Part shown: positions 48,096-59,144 of the stretch, one piece after another
Layout of the letters: each line of letters starts with the position of its first letter
How positions within the stretch are numbered: the first letter of the stretch is position 1
Source: Spirosoma telluris
GTDB taxonomy: Bacteria > Bacteroidota > Bacteroidia > Cytophagales > Spirosomataceae
Assembly: GCA_003259005.1 (NCBI GenBank)
Contig: QLII01000001.1
Span: 4,356,501-4,420,500 of the forward strand
Reading direction: 5' to 3'
DNA: 64,000 bases
Notes under the pieces: generated by a model
Database searches by the model: none
Told to the model about the DNA's origin: nothing
Seen by the model: only the letters and a program-made list of their open reading frames with translations
Translations under genes and position numbers: made by a program

Positions 48096-48319
48096 CATGT
48101 ATAAGCTAGCAGCGTGACTTGACCTGGGTATTCAATGGTACTCGCACATTCATTCGATTTTAGGACGGGTAAAATCATTTTTGTTCAATAAAAGGCGGGT
48201 TTTCACTATTTAAAATTCTATTAATGAATGGCATGCAACAAGATCAAGCTTCCGTTAAAATCGTTCACTTAAACGTTCAATTCTGGCTGTGTGGCTGTTT
48301 TTTTATAACTAATTCGCAA

Positions 48320-51300
48320 TCAGCCCCGTGTGCTTTTACTTATTGGTAATGTGACCGTACAGATGGTTCCTTTTTTTCCTCACTAATTAACTCGAGTTGG
48401 CCACCATGGAGTTCGACAAATTGTCGGGCAATGACCAAACCTAAGCCAGTTCCAGGAGCCTCGTTGGTGTTACTGGCCCTAAAGAAGGGCTGGAAAAGAT
48501 TGGATAACTCCCCGGCCGGTATGCCGATCCCTTCGTCGGTAATCTGTAGGATACAACTTTTCGCAAAAAAGGTAAGGCGTAGTCCAGGCGACTTTTCGGA
48601 GAATTTAAAGGCGTTTGACAACAAATTTATCAGCACATGATTGATTAGTTTCGCATCCAAATAAACTAAACAGGGGGATCCCGTTATCGACAGCTGAACG
48701 CTTCGGTTGTCACTCCGCTGGCTAAAATGGGTGGCCACAGTCTCTTCGCAAATCGAAACAAGATCTGTCCAATGGGGGGCAAACTGAACCTTCCCTGCCT
48801 CAATTTTTCCGATCGTTAAGATATCGGTCAGCAGACTACCGAAGTGATCGATTTGCTGTTCGATAACAGCCATGTGTTTGTCAATTGCCCCACGGGCCCC
48901 CGCAGAGGGTGAATTCAGATACAGCTTTATTAACTCGGCACTGGATTGAATGGTCGTTAACGGGGTTCGAAACTCGTGCGAAGCAGTAGAGACAAATTGC
49001 GACTTGAGCTGGTTCAGTTCCTTCTCCCGCTTGAGGGCCTGCTGCAGGACGAACTCTTTCTCTTTCTGGCTGGTAACATCATTGGCAATGCCGATATGGC
49101 GCACGATCTCTCCGGCTTCATTGTGGACAATAAAGGTGCGAATCAAAAACCACCGTAACGGCTCGTCTTTCGCTTGTAGTCGGAAGTATAATTGGCCTTC
49201 TATACCGGCTTTATACTGCTTAACAAAGGCTAAAAAGGCGGATCGGTCTTCGCGCAGAACGGTCTTCATAAACGAAAACGGCTTTTGCTGTACCTGTTGG
49301 AATGTGGTGTTCCAGACCCGCTCAAAGGCGGGATTGACATACAGTAACTGAAAAGGCTGAGCCGAATGAATCCAGAAGATCTCGTCGACATTGTCGGCAA
49401 TTTCCTGAAAGCGCTGTTCGCTTTCCTGAAGTTGTTGCTGGGCGGCCTGCTCCGCCACTTGAGACTGGAGTAGCTGCACATAGAGTGCTTGCTCCTGCAG
49501 TTCCTGTTTTTGTTGCAGCACCTCACTGGCACTAGCCAGCACTTGATTTTGCAAAATTAACTGCCGGGCTTGGATGCCTTTTACCCGCAGACGATACAGC
49601 GCATAAAGGCAACTCAACAGCAGCAAAGCCAGTAAGCTTTTAAACCACCAGGTGAGCCAAAACGGTGGTGTAATAACCACGGTCAACGTAGTACCCTTGT
49701 TATTCCATATCCCATCGTTATTGGCCGCTTTTACCTTGAAAACGTAGGTTCCAGGATCCAGATTCGTATAGGTTGCCGTTCGTTTTGTCCCGACGTAATT
49801 CCATTCTTTATCAAAACCATCCAGCCTATACGCATACTGATTTTTTTCTGGAACTGTATAATTTAGCGCCGAAAATTCAAACGTAAATACCGATTGTTCA
49901 GCCGAAAGGGTTATTAAATGGGTTTCACTAATTTGTTTTTGAAGTAACTGATCTCTATCGCCAACGGAAACCGATTTATTAAAAACCAGAAAATTAGTGA
50001 TGTAGACGGGCGGAATGAAGGTATTATCCTTCAGACTGTCGGGATAAAACGTACTAAACCCATTCACCCCCCAAAAAACAGTTGTCCGTTTGCCGTCTGA
50101 TAGCTTGAATTATCCCGGAACTCATTTCCCTGCAACCCATCGGAGACCGTAAAATTACGAAACTGCTCCGTCTGGGGATCGAATCGGGAAAGACCATTGT
50201 TGGTACCCAGCCACAACTTGTTGTGATGATCTTTTTGGATGGAGCAAACAATGTTGCTGGCTAAGCCATCTTTTTCGGAATAGGCCTTGAACGTTTGTTT
50301 ACGGGTGTCAAAATAATTTAAGCCCCCCCTACAGTGCCAATCCACAAGTTCCCATTATCGGCACTTCGAATTGACTGGACATTATCATTGGAAATACTGT
50401 TCTTATTTTGGGGTCATGCTGAAAACGCCTGAACTGTTTTCGAGTCTTGTCCAGTAAATTTAGCCCCTTGTACGTACCGACCCAGATCGCACCTTTTTCA
50501 TCCTGGAAGACAGTGGTTACTATATCGTCACTAATACTGGCTTTGTCATTCGGGTTGGTGCGGTAATGCACGAAGGTCTTCTTGCTGACATTGTAAAAAT
50601 TAAGCCCGCCTTTCCAGGTTCCTATCCAGAGATTACCCTCATTATCTTTCAACATATTGTTTACATCGGCGATAGACAAACTCTGACGATCATGTTCGAT
50701 TGGCAAGTGATGATCGAATATCCCCGTTTTAACGTGGAACAAATCGAACCCTCCATTATGATAGCCAAGTCCCAAAACATCAGGCGCTACTCTGATTACG
50801 GATATAATATGGTCATTACTGGGGGAATTTTTCGTCCTTTCCGAATGCCTATACTGCTTAATTTTTTTTGTTTTCTGATCAAACAAATTGAGCCCTCCCC
50901 CATCGGTACCTATCCACACCGCATTGTTCATAGGCTCACCTGAAATAGACAAGACAATGCTATTGCTCAGACTGTTGGGATCATTCGCGATTTGCCGGTA
51001 GGAAACGAATTTATTCCCAAATTTCGGCACAAAATTTATGCCCCCGCATAGGTGCCAATCCACATATTGTCGGCGTCATCCTTATAAAGACAATAGACCG
51101 AATTATTATTTAGTGAAGCGTTGTCGTCTGGATTGTGCTTGTAGGTAGTAAACTTATGAGCAGTCGTATGATAGATACTTATTCCCCCGTTTTCAGTGCC
51201 GATCCACAGGTTTTTCGCTTTATCTTCCTGAATAGACAGAATATCATTATGGGCAATACTTAGGCTATTATGCGGATCATGGAGAAAGGTGCGAAATGAA

Positions 51301-52052
51301 TGCGTAGTTCGATTATAAATCGACAGCCCACCGCCATGCGTACCTATCCACATATTTCCAGCCTGATCTTTGTATAAATCTTTAATCCAATTAGACTGGA
51401 TACTGGTTTTAGTACGTGGATCTTTCCGATAGGAGATAACCTGGTTGGTATTACTATCATATTGATAGAGACCATCTTCCGTACCGAACCATAAAACGCC
51501 CTGGTCGTCTTCGGCAATTCGGTTAACAAAAGCGCTAAGCCTACTATGTTGCCTTTCAGTGATTGCCCGGTAGGCTGTATAGGATCCATTTTGAGGATTG
51601 AATAAAAACAAGCCACTATCCGTCCCCAACCATATTCTGTTTTTACTATCCTGAAAAATGTCATTAATGCTATAATTGACCTGTCCATCCGGGTAGTGAA
51701 TGAACCTGTTTTTCGCTCGGTCGAAGCAATTCAGACCATCCGCCGTACCAACCCAAAAATTTCCCGCTTTGTCTTCTAGTATATCCTGAATGTTGCTATT
51801 AGAAATACTATTTTTATTGGTAAGATCCTGCTTATATTTTGTAAATGTATACCCATCATATTTATTAAGCCCATCCTCACTGCCAAACCACATAAACCCT
51901 TTTTTATCTTTTAGAATGGCAGAGACATGGCTTTGTGAAAGTCCCTGATTGGTGGTTATATGGGTAAAATTGATCGGTTGTGCCTGAATTAGGTAAACAT
52001 TTAAACTGAATATATATAGGGAAATGACAGTAGCCTTGCGCGTTGGTTTCAT
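48320..52052 (-). CDS. Two-component sensor histidine kinase with beta-propeller input (frame broken five times)
   Basis: The N-terminus has a signal peptide (SLNVYLIQAQ), then more than a dozen Reg_prop repeats (DKKGFMWFGSEDGLNKYDG and similar) forming two propellers, a Y_Y_Y domain (NKGTTLTVVITPPFWLTWW), one membrane helix, a coiled coil, a PAS domain, HisKA with His in STASHEFRTPLTTI and HATPase_c (DEGIGIPAGELSNLF, GTGLGLVIARQFVELHGG). Unlike classical hybrid sensors there is no receiver or HTH domain. Breaks in runs 51041-51045, 50406-50409, 50323-50329, 50067-50072 and 48371-48377 each lack one base; repair gives 1,245 residues ending CTVTLPISKSTRG. Ligand and partner regulator are unknown. 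Confidence 0.88.
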
Positions 52053-52950
52053 TTACGATAGGTTAGTCTTCAAGAATGGTGTCTTTAAACGTGTGTTAGC
52101 CAGTATCAGATGGGGTAGATTTGCGAATCGGATAACAGGGATTATTTGGTTGATTTAGCTACGTTCGCTTTCAGGCTGAAGGTTATCAGCTTCAGGGTAT
52201 AAGGCACTTTCTAAGAATAGACTTCCCTTATTGCACGTCCAGGAAGTTCGAAAGCTCAACTTATAGGAGTTAACCGGTTGACGCTTGGTCTACTTATTGC
52301 CAGGATGCTTTCGCCCCTTAAGAAGCTGGCCAACTTTCTTTCCTAAACTAACTCGTCAATCAACTAGAAAGCTCGTCTGGTAGCCACCTTATTTACTTGA
52401 TTAGTATCAACCATAGTCCAGTTGGTTCGCCAGAGCGAACCGGTTTTTGAACCGATCAGGAATGGCATGTTGATAAACTGGATTAGTTGATAACGATCAA
52501 ATTAATCTATAGACTTAAATAATAATGTAGGGCAATTGAGAATATTACCCTACAAATAGTTTATGTTATTTTGCAAATAAATAACATAATATTTCTATAA
52601 TCAATAAAAAGCTATACTGAAGTGACTAAAATCGCCAGGAGTGAATGGATGAATTCCATACTTTCGTGTAAGTCCTGGTATTGTTTAGTAAGACATGGGC
52701 AGAGAAAACAGGCACTCACATTTGGTTCAGGTTTTGGCTCCTGTGGCAATGGCGATTAATCAGGTGTCAATTATACCGGAAGCAGCCTTTGTATATATCC
52801 CAGATTACTCAGCTGAGTAATTTTGAATGAGGGAGCAATAACACCGTTCATTATTTGTAGTAGGGAGTAGTTGATCAGGCCACTGTTCATCAAAATGTCC
52901 GAATAAATCCAAGGCAAGACACCAAAGTGGGGGATACCTATCCATACCGT
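52053..52950. other. Gene-free 900-nt region
   Basis: No coding stretch with family resemblance is seen on either strand. It contains the promoter area of the sensor kinase, a GGTTCGC-CAGA-GCGAACC hairpin followed by GGTTTTT at 52424-52446, and an AT-rich part at 52500-52620. It may contain decayed coding DNA that I cannot read. Confidence 0.4.
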
Positions 52951-53792
52951 TCAATGCTTTAATTTGTGAAGGACAAATTTTTCCAGCGTATTAATGGCAG
53001 GGTTATTTGCCTTGTGTTTGATCAAGGATACATGCGTATCGGCTAGTTTAGGTAGCCAGACCGAATCCAGGGCCTGCAAATCCCCAGGGATCATAGTCTG
53101 AGGCATGACTGAAATGCCCATACCCGCCCGTACGGCCGCAACAGCCCCCGCATAACTGGGACTCGAAAAAACCAGACGCCAGGCACGACCAGCCTGCTGT
53201 AAGGACTGAATGGCCGAAGCCCGATAGACGCAGGGCTGGGGAGCCAGCACCAGCGGAACGGGTTTTTTCGAGTCAATCAGGCTTGCATCGCCAACCCATC
53301 TGAGTGGCTCCGACCACACATCCAGGCCGTTGGGAAAGTCCTCCGGCCGGTTCATCTTCACCAATACCAGGTCAAACTCTTTCTTCTTGAAACGATCGAA
53401 TAGATTGAGAGTCAGATCACATTCGATATTGAGCAGAATTCTAGGATGAATACGGGAAAAATCAGCCAACACGTCGGATAAATACACACTGGCGAAATTC
53501 TCGGGAAGGCCAAAGCGCACTTCCCCTCTAATTCCGGCTCTTTAAATCGGTCCAGCGCTTCCCGGTGAAGCGCAAAAATTCGACGCGCATACCCCAGGAA
53601 AATTTCTCCCTCGGGCGTCAGCGTGAAGGCTTTACCCCGCACCAGTAGCAACTTTCCCAATAGGTTCTCCAGCTTGGTTATCTGCTGACTGATCGCCGAT
53701 TGGGTGCGGTTTACCCGTTCGGCAGCTTTGGTAAAACTCCCCGTTTCGGCAACGGCAATAAAACATTGTAAGGCGATGGTATCAATATTCAT
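52951..53792 (-). CDS. LysR family transcriptional regulator next to dabB (frame broken once)
   Basis: The N-terminal HTH reads ALQCFIAVAETGSFTKAAER and NRTQSAISQQITKLENLLG; the effector domain begins VRFGLPENFASVYLSDVLAD after frame repair. The break is in the C run 53523-53526; one more base makes a 280-residue LysR protein. It is divergent from dabB with 104 nt between, and palindromic sites fill that gap, so it very probably controls dabBA. LysR regulators such as CbbR and CcmR control carbon-fixation and carbon-uptake genes in other bacteria; the inducer here is unknown. Confidence 0.9.
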
Positions 53793-53798
53793 AAGATT

Positions 53799-53858
53799 TT
53801 CTAATGAAAAGTATTAGAATTTCGAGCTTTTCTAATATTAGAAATGCTAATACATTTG
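53799..53858 (+). promoter_or_regulatory. LysR operator cluster and dabB promoter
   Basis: TTCTAAT (53799-53805) and ATTAGAA (53813-53819) form an inverted repeat with a 7-nt gap. A perfect palindrome TTCTAATATTAGAA lies at 53830-53843, and ATGCTAAT follows. A perfect -7 TACATTTG is at 53851-53858. The palindrome occupies the -33 position of this promoter, as expected for a regulator acting on RNA polymerase. Confidence 0.65.
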
Positions 53859-53896
53859 AGCGCTGAAACAAAGATAACTTATAAAGACAATTTCAA

Positions 53897-55239
53897 ATGA
53901 CTCTAATTTTACCCGACAAACTGTTCCATCTCGACAGGCTGTCCATAATCCTGATGGCACTGGTTATTTTCATTGGGGTATGCGTTGGCAGCTTTGCGTA
54001 CCGGTATCTGAAAGGGGATACGCAATATCGACCGTTTTTTTTTCGGCTTGCGGTACTGATCGGCTCGGTCATAATCATGGTCAGCGCGGATCATCTGCTA
54101 CTGCTGTTGATAGCATGGTGTCTAAGTAATGGGCTGCTGGTTCGCCTGATGATCTACAAAAAGAACTGGAAGGCCGCCAAAGCCGCCGGGTTGTTAGCCA
54201 CAAAAAACTTCGTCTGGGGAGCCATATGGGTAGCCAGTGCCTTCGTACTATTTTATACAGCAACCGGAGAAACCAGTATCCAGGCGCTGGTTCACCAGCC
54301 AACGCTTTCCTCCACTACCTTGCTGGCTTTGGGCCTCCTGCTGATGGGTGCCATGACCCAATCGGCCATCTGGCCTTTCCACCGCTGGCTGCTTAGTTCA
54401 CTCAATTCGCCCACGCCGGTTTCGGCCATCATGCACGCCGGGCTGATCAACGGAGGAGGTTTTTTACTCGCCCGGTTTGCGCCCCTGTATCTGCAAAGTC
54501 CAGCGCTACTGACAGTATTGGTCGTCCTTGGATTCTGCACAGCGCTGCTGGGTACCTTGTGGAAGCTTATGCAACCGGATGTAAAACGCATGCTGGCCTG
54601 TTCGACAATGGGGCAGATGGGGTTTATGGTCGTGCAATGCGGACTGGGGCTGTTCCCGGCTGCGGTTGCCCATCTGGTCTGGCATGGGTTGTTCAAAGCG
54701 TATCTGTTCCTTTCCAGCGGCAGTGCGGCTCAGGAAAAACGGGTTGACCTGCGCTATCCGCCCGGTCCGGTTGCCTTTAGCTGTGCCCTTGTGTGCGGGT
54801 CAATCGGTAGTTTCTGCTTCGCCATCTCCAGCGGAAAAGCCTGGATGTCTGGTGACACAACACTCGTATTGATAGGGGTGGCTTTTCTGACCGCCAGTCA
54901 ATTCGCCCTGCCGATGCTCCAGTCGAAACCGCTGCAAAGACTGCCCCTGGCCTTGATCGGTACGGGACTTTTTGGGCTAGTCTATGGGGCAGCGTCCAGT
55001 TGATTACCGGGTTTATGGCGCCGATGGGTTTGATGCAACCACAGCCTCTGAATGGCTTTCACCTGGCGGGCATACTGGCCCTGACACTAGCCTGGTTGTC
55101 CCGACTATTCCTGCCAACAGCCGCCCAGGCAGCCTCCTCGCCCGACTGGATGCTGAAAGGCTACGTGACGGCACTCAATGCGAGCCAGCCACATCCTGAC
55201 ACCATAACCACCCACCGAAACCACTATCAATATCAATAA
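53897..55239 (+). CDS. dabB: Inorganic carbon transporter subunit DabB (frame broken once)
   Basis: The protein is a proton-translocating NADH dehydrogenase subunit L/antiporter-like membrane protein: SADHLLLLLIAWCLSNGLLV, TQSAIWPFHRWLLSSLNSP, TPVSAIMHAGLINGGGFLLA, KRMLACSTMGQMGFMVVQ and HLVWHGLFKAYLFLSSGSA. The frame breaks at VYG in the GGGG run 54986-54989; one more G gives SVQLITGFMAPMGLMQPQ and a 447-residue protein. DabB couples ion flow to DabA, which hydrates carbon dioxide vectorially to bicarbonate. dabA begins 16 nt downstream. Confidence 0.9.
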
Positions 55240-55255
55240 ACCCATCTTTCCAATC

Positions 55256-57533
55256 ATGAATACAGCCGTCGTGGATACAGCCATCGTGGATACAGCCATC
55301 GTGGACACAGCCGTTTTAATCGAAGCAGACGATCAACGTTTACAGTCAGCCGAAAACCTGAGTACTGCCCAGGTAGCTGATCTGGTGGCGCAAAGCTTCA
55401 AAATCATAGCGCCTTTCTGGCCCCTGAAAAACCTGATTGCGGTCAATCCGCTCCAGGGGTTCGAGGATTTACCCTTTGAGGAAGCCCTGCCCCTGGGCAG
55501 TGCCTATTTCCAGCAAGCTTCTTTACCCGAACCAATGGAAGCCGTCAATCGGCAAACCATCAAATGGTTGCAGGCCTATTTTGACGATGGTCAGGCTACC
55601 CTGCCCATGCCCCTTCGCCAGGAAGGCTTATATGCCGCCTGGCGACAGCTTGCCCGGCATGATGCCTGCTTACATGAGAACGATAAGCAAAAGCAGGAAT
55701 GGTTGACCACCCTACCTGAAAACCCGGTTCAGGCCATACAGGCGTACCTGCTTCGTGCAGGCATTGCCCCCGCTGAACAGGCGCAATTTCTAACCCTACT
55801 GCTCACCACGCTGCCAGGCTGGGCGGCCTACATCCGGTACCGCACCGACTGGGCCGGTCTCGATGCCGACCATCCCCATCCGGCAACCCAGACCGAGTAC
55901 CTGGCCATGCGACTCATCATCACCCAGTTGCTTTGGCCGGATGCGAAAGGGTTATTGAGCTGGCATCAGGCGGTGCTGGAACAGGCCCAATCAAAAACAA
56001 ACGTGCTGGCGAACATTCAGCAGGCGGAAAACACATACCGCCTGTCGCTGCTTCAGCAACTGGCCGCCCAGCCCCTGACCGAAGCACGCACCCCCGACGC
56101 CCAGCTTGTCTTCTGTATCGATGTTCGGTCGGAGCCATTTCGTCGGGCACTGGAAGCTACGGGCCACTATCAGACGTTGGGGTTTGCAGGTTTCTTTGGG
56201 GTTCCGGTTCAGATCACCGATACGGTGACGGGCGAAACGCATGCCTCTTGCCCGGTGCTCCTCGCGCCTAAACATACAGTTTACGAATCACCTTGCTGTA
56301 GTCCGGCCGAAGGAGAGCAGGATCGTAGGGCGTATGGTCGTCAGACCAAGTTCAGCCAGCTCTATCAATCCCTGAAATATAGCTTCACGACGCCCTTTGG
56401 GCTGGTCGAGAGTCTGGGACTGGCCAGTGGTATCTGGATGGGATTACGCAGCCTGACACCCGGTCTGGCGTCCCGGCTCAAGCACCGAGTTAGCCAGTCG
56501 ATCCGAAAACCGGTGGCGGTAACCCCATCGCTGGAGACGCTACCCCTGGCCGACCAGTGTGCGTATGCGGAAGGAGCGTTACGTTTAATGGGGCTGACCC
56601 ACCATTTTGCGCCACTGGTCGTTTTCTGTGGTCATGGCAGCACGACCCAGAACAACGCCTATGCAACGGCGCTTGACTGCGGAGCCTGTGGCGGACGACA
56701 CGGAGCCCCAAACGCCCGTATTCTGGCAGGCCTGCTCAATAGCACGGAGGTTCGAACATATCTCGGTCAGCAAGGGATTTCGATACCAGACACCACTCGG
56801 TTTATAGCGGCCGAGCATAATACGACCACGGATGAAGTTACGCTCTATGGCAATGAGGCATCCGAAACATGTAAAAAGCTGACACAAGATCTAGCCAAAG
56901 CCCGGCAGGCCAACAGCCTTGAGCGGCTTAAGCAGATGCAGACAACCGCAGATCATAGCGGTGGGGCACAGCAAACCTGGCTGCGGTCGCAGGATTGGGC
57001 TCAGGTACGTCCCGAGTGGGGTTGGCACGTAATGCGTCCTTTATTGTCGGCCCACGTGAGCTGACGGCGGCCCTCAACCTACAAGGGCGCTCTTTTCTGC
57101 ACTCCTACGACTATACACAGGACCCAGCAGGTTCCTCGCTCACTACGATATTGACGGCCCCGATGGTTGTCGCCGAATGGATCAATACGCAATACCTGTT
57201 TTCGACACTAGACAATGTGGCCTTTGGCGGGGGCAGCAAACCAACGCAGAATATCACCGGCAAGATGGGCATTATGCAGGGGAATGCCAGTGACCTGATG
57301 ACCGGCCTGCCTCTGCAATCGGTTTATGCCAGTGACGAGCTTGCCTACCATCAGCCCCAGCGCTTACTGACGGTTGTCTATGCCCCCGACCACTACTGGA
57401 CGCCGTTATTCAGGCGCAACCGGTACTACAAAAACTGTTTAAAAACGGATGGGTACAGCTGGCCTGCATTGAGCCAAAGGATCGCCAAACGTATCAGTTA
57501 ACTCGGGCACTGACATGGCAGCAAGCGAACTAA
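55256..57533 (+). CDS. dabA: Inorganic carbon transporter subunit DabA (UPF0753/DUF2309; frame broken twice)
   Basis: The beta-carbonic-anhydrase-like zinc site is complete: Cys287 and Asp289 in FCIDVRSEP, His460 in FCGHGSTTQNN and Cys475 in DCGACGG. The spacings (2, 171, 15) equal those of Halothiobacillus DabA. Breaks are in the G run 57018-57021 (PEWGLARNASFIVG restored) and at GG 57398-57399 (HYWDAVIQAQPVL restored); the repaired protein has 759 residues and ends LTWQQAN at 57533. The N-terminus has a VDTAI repeat encoded by 15-nt units. DabAB accumulates bicarbonate energised by the membrane potential; in a heterotroph this would feed anaplerotic carboxylations in air. Confidence 0.92.
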
Positions 57534-58393
57534 AACACCCATCCGTATATGCAGGCACTTGTATGATCCTCACCACCAGGCATGCCAAATCGATTGCCCT
57601 GGCTCCCCCCTTTTGGAATCAGTTGGGAGCCAGTATGCTGGAGTATGTCGTGAACACGGATCAACAGGGAATGTTTTCTGATAAAATCGAACAGGTTGGC
57701 AGCGCCCTGGATTGTGCCCGGCGCAAATGCGAAAGGGCCCTGGATAAACTTGGCAACAGGGTCGGCTACGTTTTGGCTAGTGAGGGCCGCTTTGGCCCCC
57801 ATCCCTTTCTTCCCTTCCAGCCCAGCGATGAAGAAGTCCTGTATTTCATTGACCGAAAACGGGGGTTCCATCTGCATCTATCCCAACTCAGTAAAAAAAC
57901 GAACTACAGTATGGCTCGTTTAGCGGACTGGGAAACAGTACTGGCCTTTGCTCAGGCGGCTGGATTTCCCTCTCATGCACTCATTGTGCGGCCGGCAGAA
58001 CGCCGATCAATTGAGCCGATTTTCAAGGGGATTCAAACGCTGTCCGATCTGGAAGCGGCTTTTGGGGAAGTAATGCGCCATTCGCGGTTAGGTGCCGTTT
58101 GGGTAGAAACGGATATGCGGGTTCAATTTAATCCCACTCGCATGCAGGTCATTGGTGAACTAGCCGCCACGCTGGCCGCACGCCTTTTGTGTTTATGCCC
58201 GAACTGCCACACCCCTGGCTGGGGGAAAGTCCGTGTGGAGAAAGGCTTACCGTGTCAGGCGTGTGGTAGTGAAACGGAACTGGCAAAAATGGAAATCAAG
58301 GGTTGCCTGAAATGCACCTATGAACAGGTAACAGATCTTTTCGATGGTCTTAAGCAGGCTGACACCGTCTACTGTCCCGTTTGTAATCCATGA
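57515..58393 (+). CDS. DUF6671 family zinc-ribbon protein
   Basis: The 292-residue protein has the DUF6671 pattern: YAGTCMILTTRHAKSIALAP, ALDCARRKCERALDKLG, YVLASEGRFGPHPFLPFQPS and DEEVLYFIDRKRGFHLH. The C-terminus has Cys226, 228, 231, 247, 250, 264, 267, 287 and 290 in CxxC pairs (CPNCH, CQACG, CLKC, CPVC), likely two zinc sites. The start at 57515 overlaps the dabA end by 19 nt, which fits translational coupling. No function is known for the family; the position suggests a role connected with bicarbonate accumulation, possibly metal supply or quality control of DabA, but that is inference. Confidence 0.85.
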   Translation: MAASELKHPSVYAGTCMILTTRHAKSIALAPPFWNQLGASMLEYVVNTDQQGMFSDKIEQVGSALDCARRKCERALDKLGNRVGYVLASEGRFGPHPFLPFQPSDEEVLYFIDRKRGFHLHLSQLSKKTNYSMARLADWETVLAFAQAAGFPSHALIVRPAERRSIEPIFKGIQTLSDLEAAFGEVMRHSRLGAVWVETDMRVQFNPTRMQVIGELAATLAARLLCLCPNCHTPGWGKVRVEKGLPCQACGSETELAKMEIKGCLKCTYEQVTDLFDGLKQADTVYCPVCNP

Positions 58394-58550
58394 TCATGGT
58401 GATTTAAGTAGTTCAAACGTTTGAGCCGCCAGGGCCTACCGCCAACTCTTTTTCGTCGAGTTTGATACAAGGGCCTCAGCGCATTGTTGCTTTTGACAAG
58501 CTTCCTAACTGACTAAGACATCAGTTAATGAATAGAAAAGAGCCTCTTTT

Positions 58551-58745
58551 TTAGGGCAATTTATAGAGTAACTGAAACAAATGGGCTTTGTAACTCTCCC
58601 CAATGGGCAGTTCCAGGGAGCCAAGTTCAATATCAGTGGCCGTAAAGGCTGTGATGTATTTCAGGTTGACGATAAAGGAGCGGTGAAAGCGAGTCAAACG
58701 CATCGGCGATCTACGATAAAACCGCAGAGTAGTCCCCTTAGTCAA
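58551..58745 (-). pseudogene. LytTR DNA-binding domain remnant (C-terminal end)
   Basis: The 64 codons read MRLTRFHRSFIVNLKYITAF and LELPIGESYKAHLFQLLYKL, the last two-thirds of a LytTR DNA-binding domain as found in AlgR/AgrA/LytR-type response regulators (F-RVHRSFIVNL...IPIGESY). The receiver domain and first LytTR strands are absent. The reading frame opens directly against a 52-nt palindrome at 58740-58791, so the gene was probably cut there. No promoter or start codon other than TTG is available. Confidence 0.7.
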
Positions 58746-58791
58746 TCAAACGCCCGGCCTTTCATATGAAGGGCCGGGCGTTTGATTGACT
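58740..58791. repeat. 52-nt near-perfect palindrome
   Basis: Arms AGTCAATCAAACGCCCGGCC (58740-58759) and the exact complement (58772-58791) enclose TTTCATATGAAG, itself palindromic apart from the outermost base pair. It abuts the broken end of the LytTR remnant and could be a terminator or the footprint of a mobile repeat. Confidence 0.8.
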
Positions 58792-59144
58792 AGCTGTTCA
58801 GGAATCACGTTTAGCAGATATGAAGGCGTTTATTCAAAATTTATTTCAGTCCTACATCCCAAACAGTTCTTCAAACTAGAATACCTTTTTCACGTAGTGG
58901 CAATCTAGATCTCAGGAATTCGACTACGAACTAAAAAGCGCCCTGAAAAGCCTATTTCGGTATATATGACTAGTTTACAAGTGTCTGTTCACTGTAAATC
59001 GAGACTAAATTTAGTTACCATTTATATATTTAAACAAACATAAATAATTATAAATTTTATATTTAATAAACATCCAATATACAATAATTGATAAATAAAT
59101 CCTTACAGCAATAACATATATCCATATATGGCACATCCTTTGCT
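58792..59144. other. AT-rich leader of the second giant repeat gene
   Basis: No gene is seen. 59000-59120 is very AT-rich (TATATTTAAACAAACATAAA), like the leader of the first giant gene, and should contain the promoter. I cannot fix a -7 element with confidence. Confidence 0.35.
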
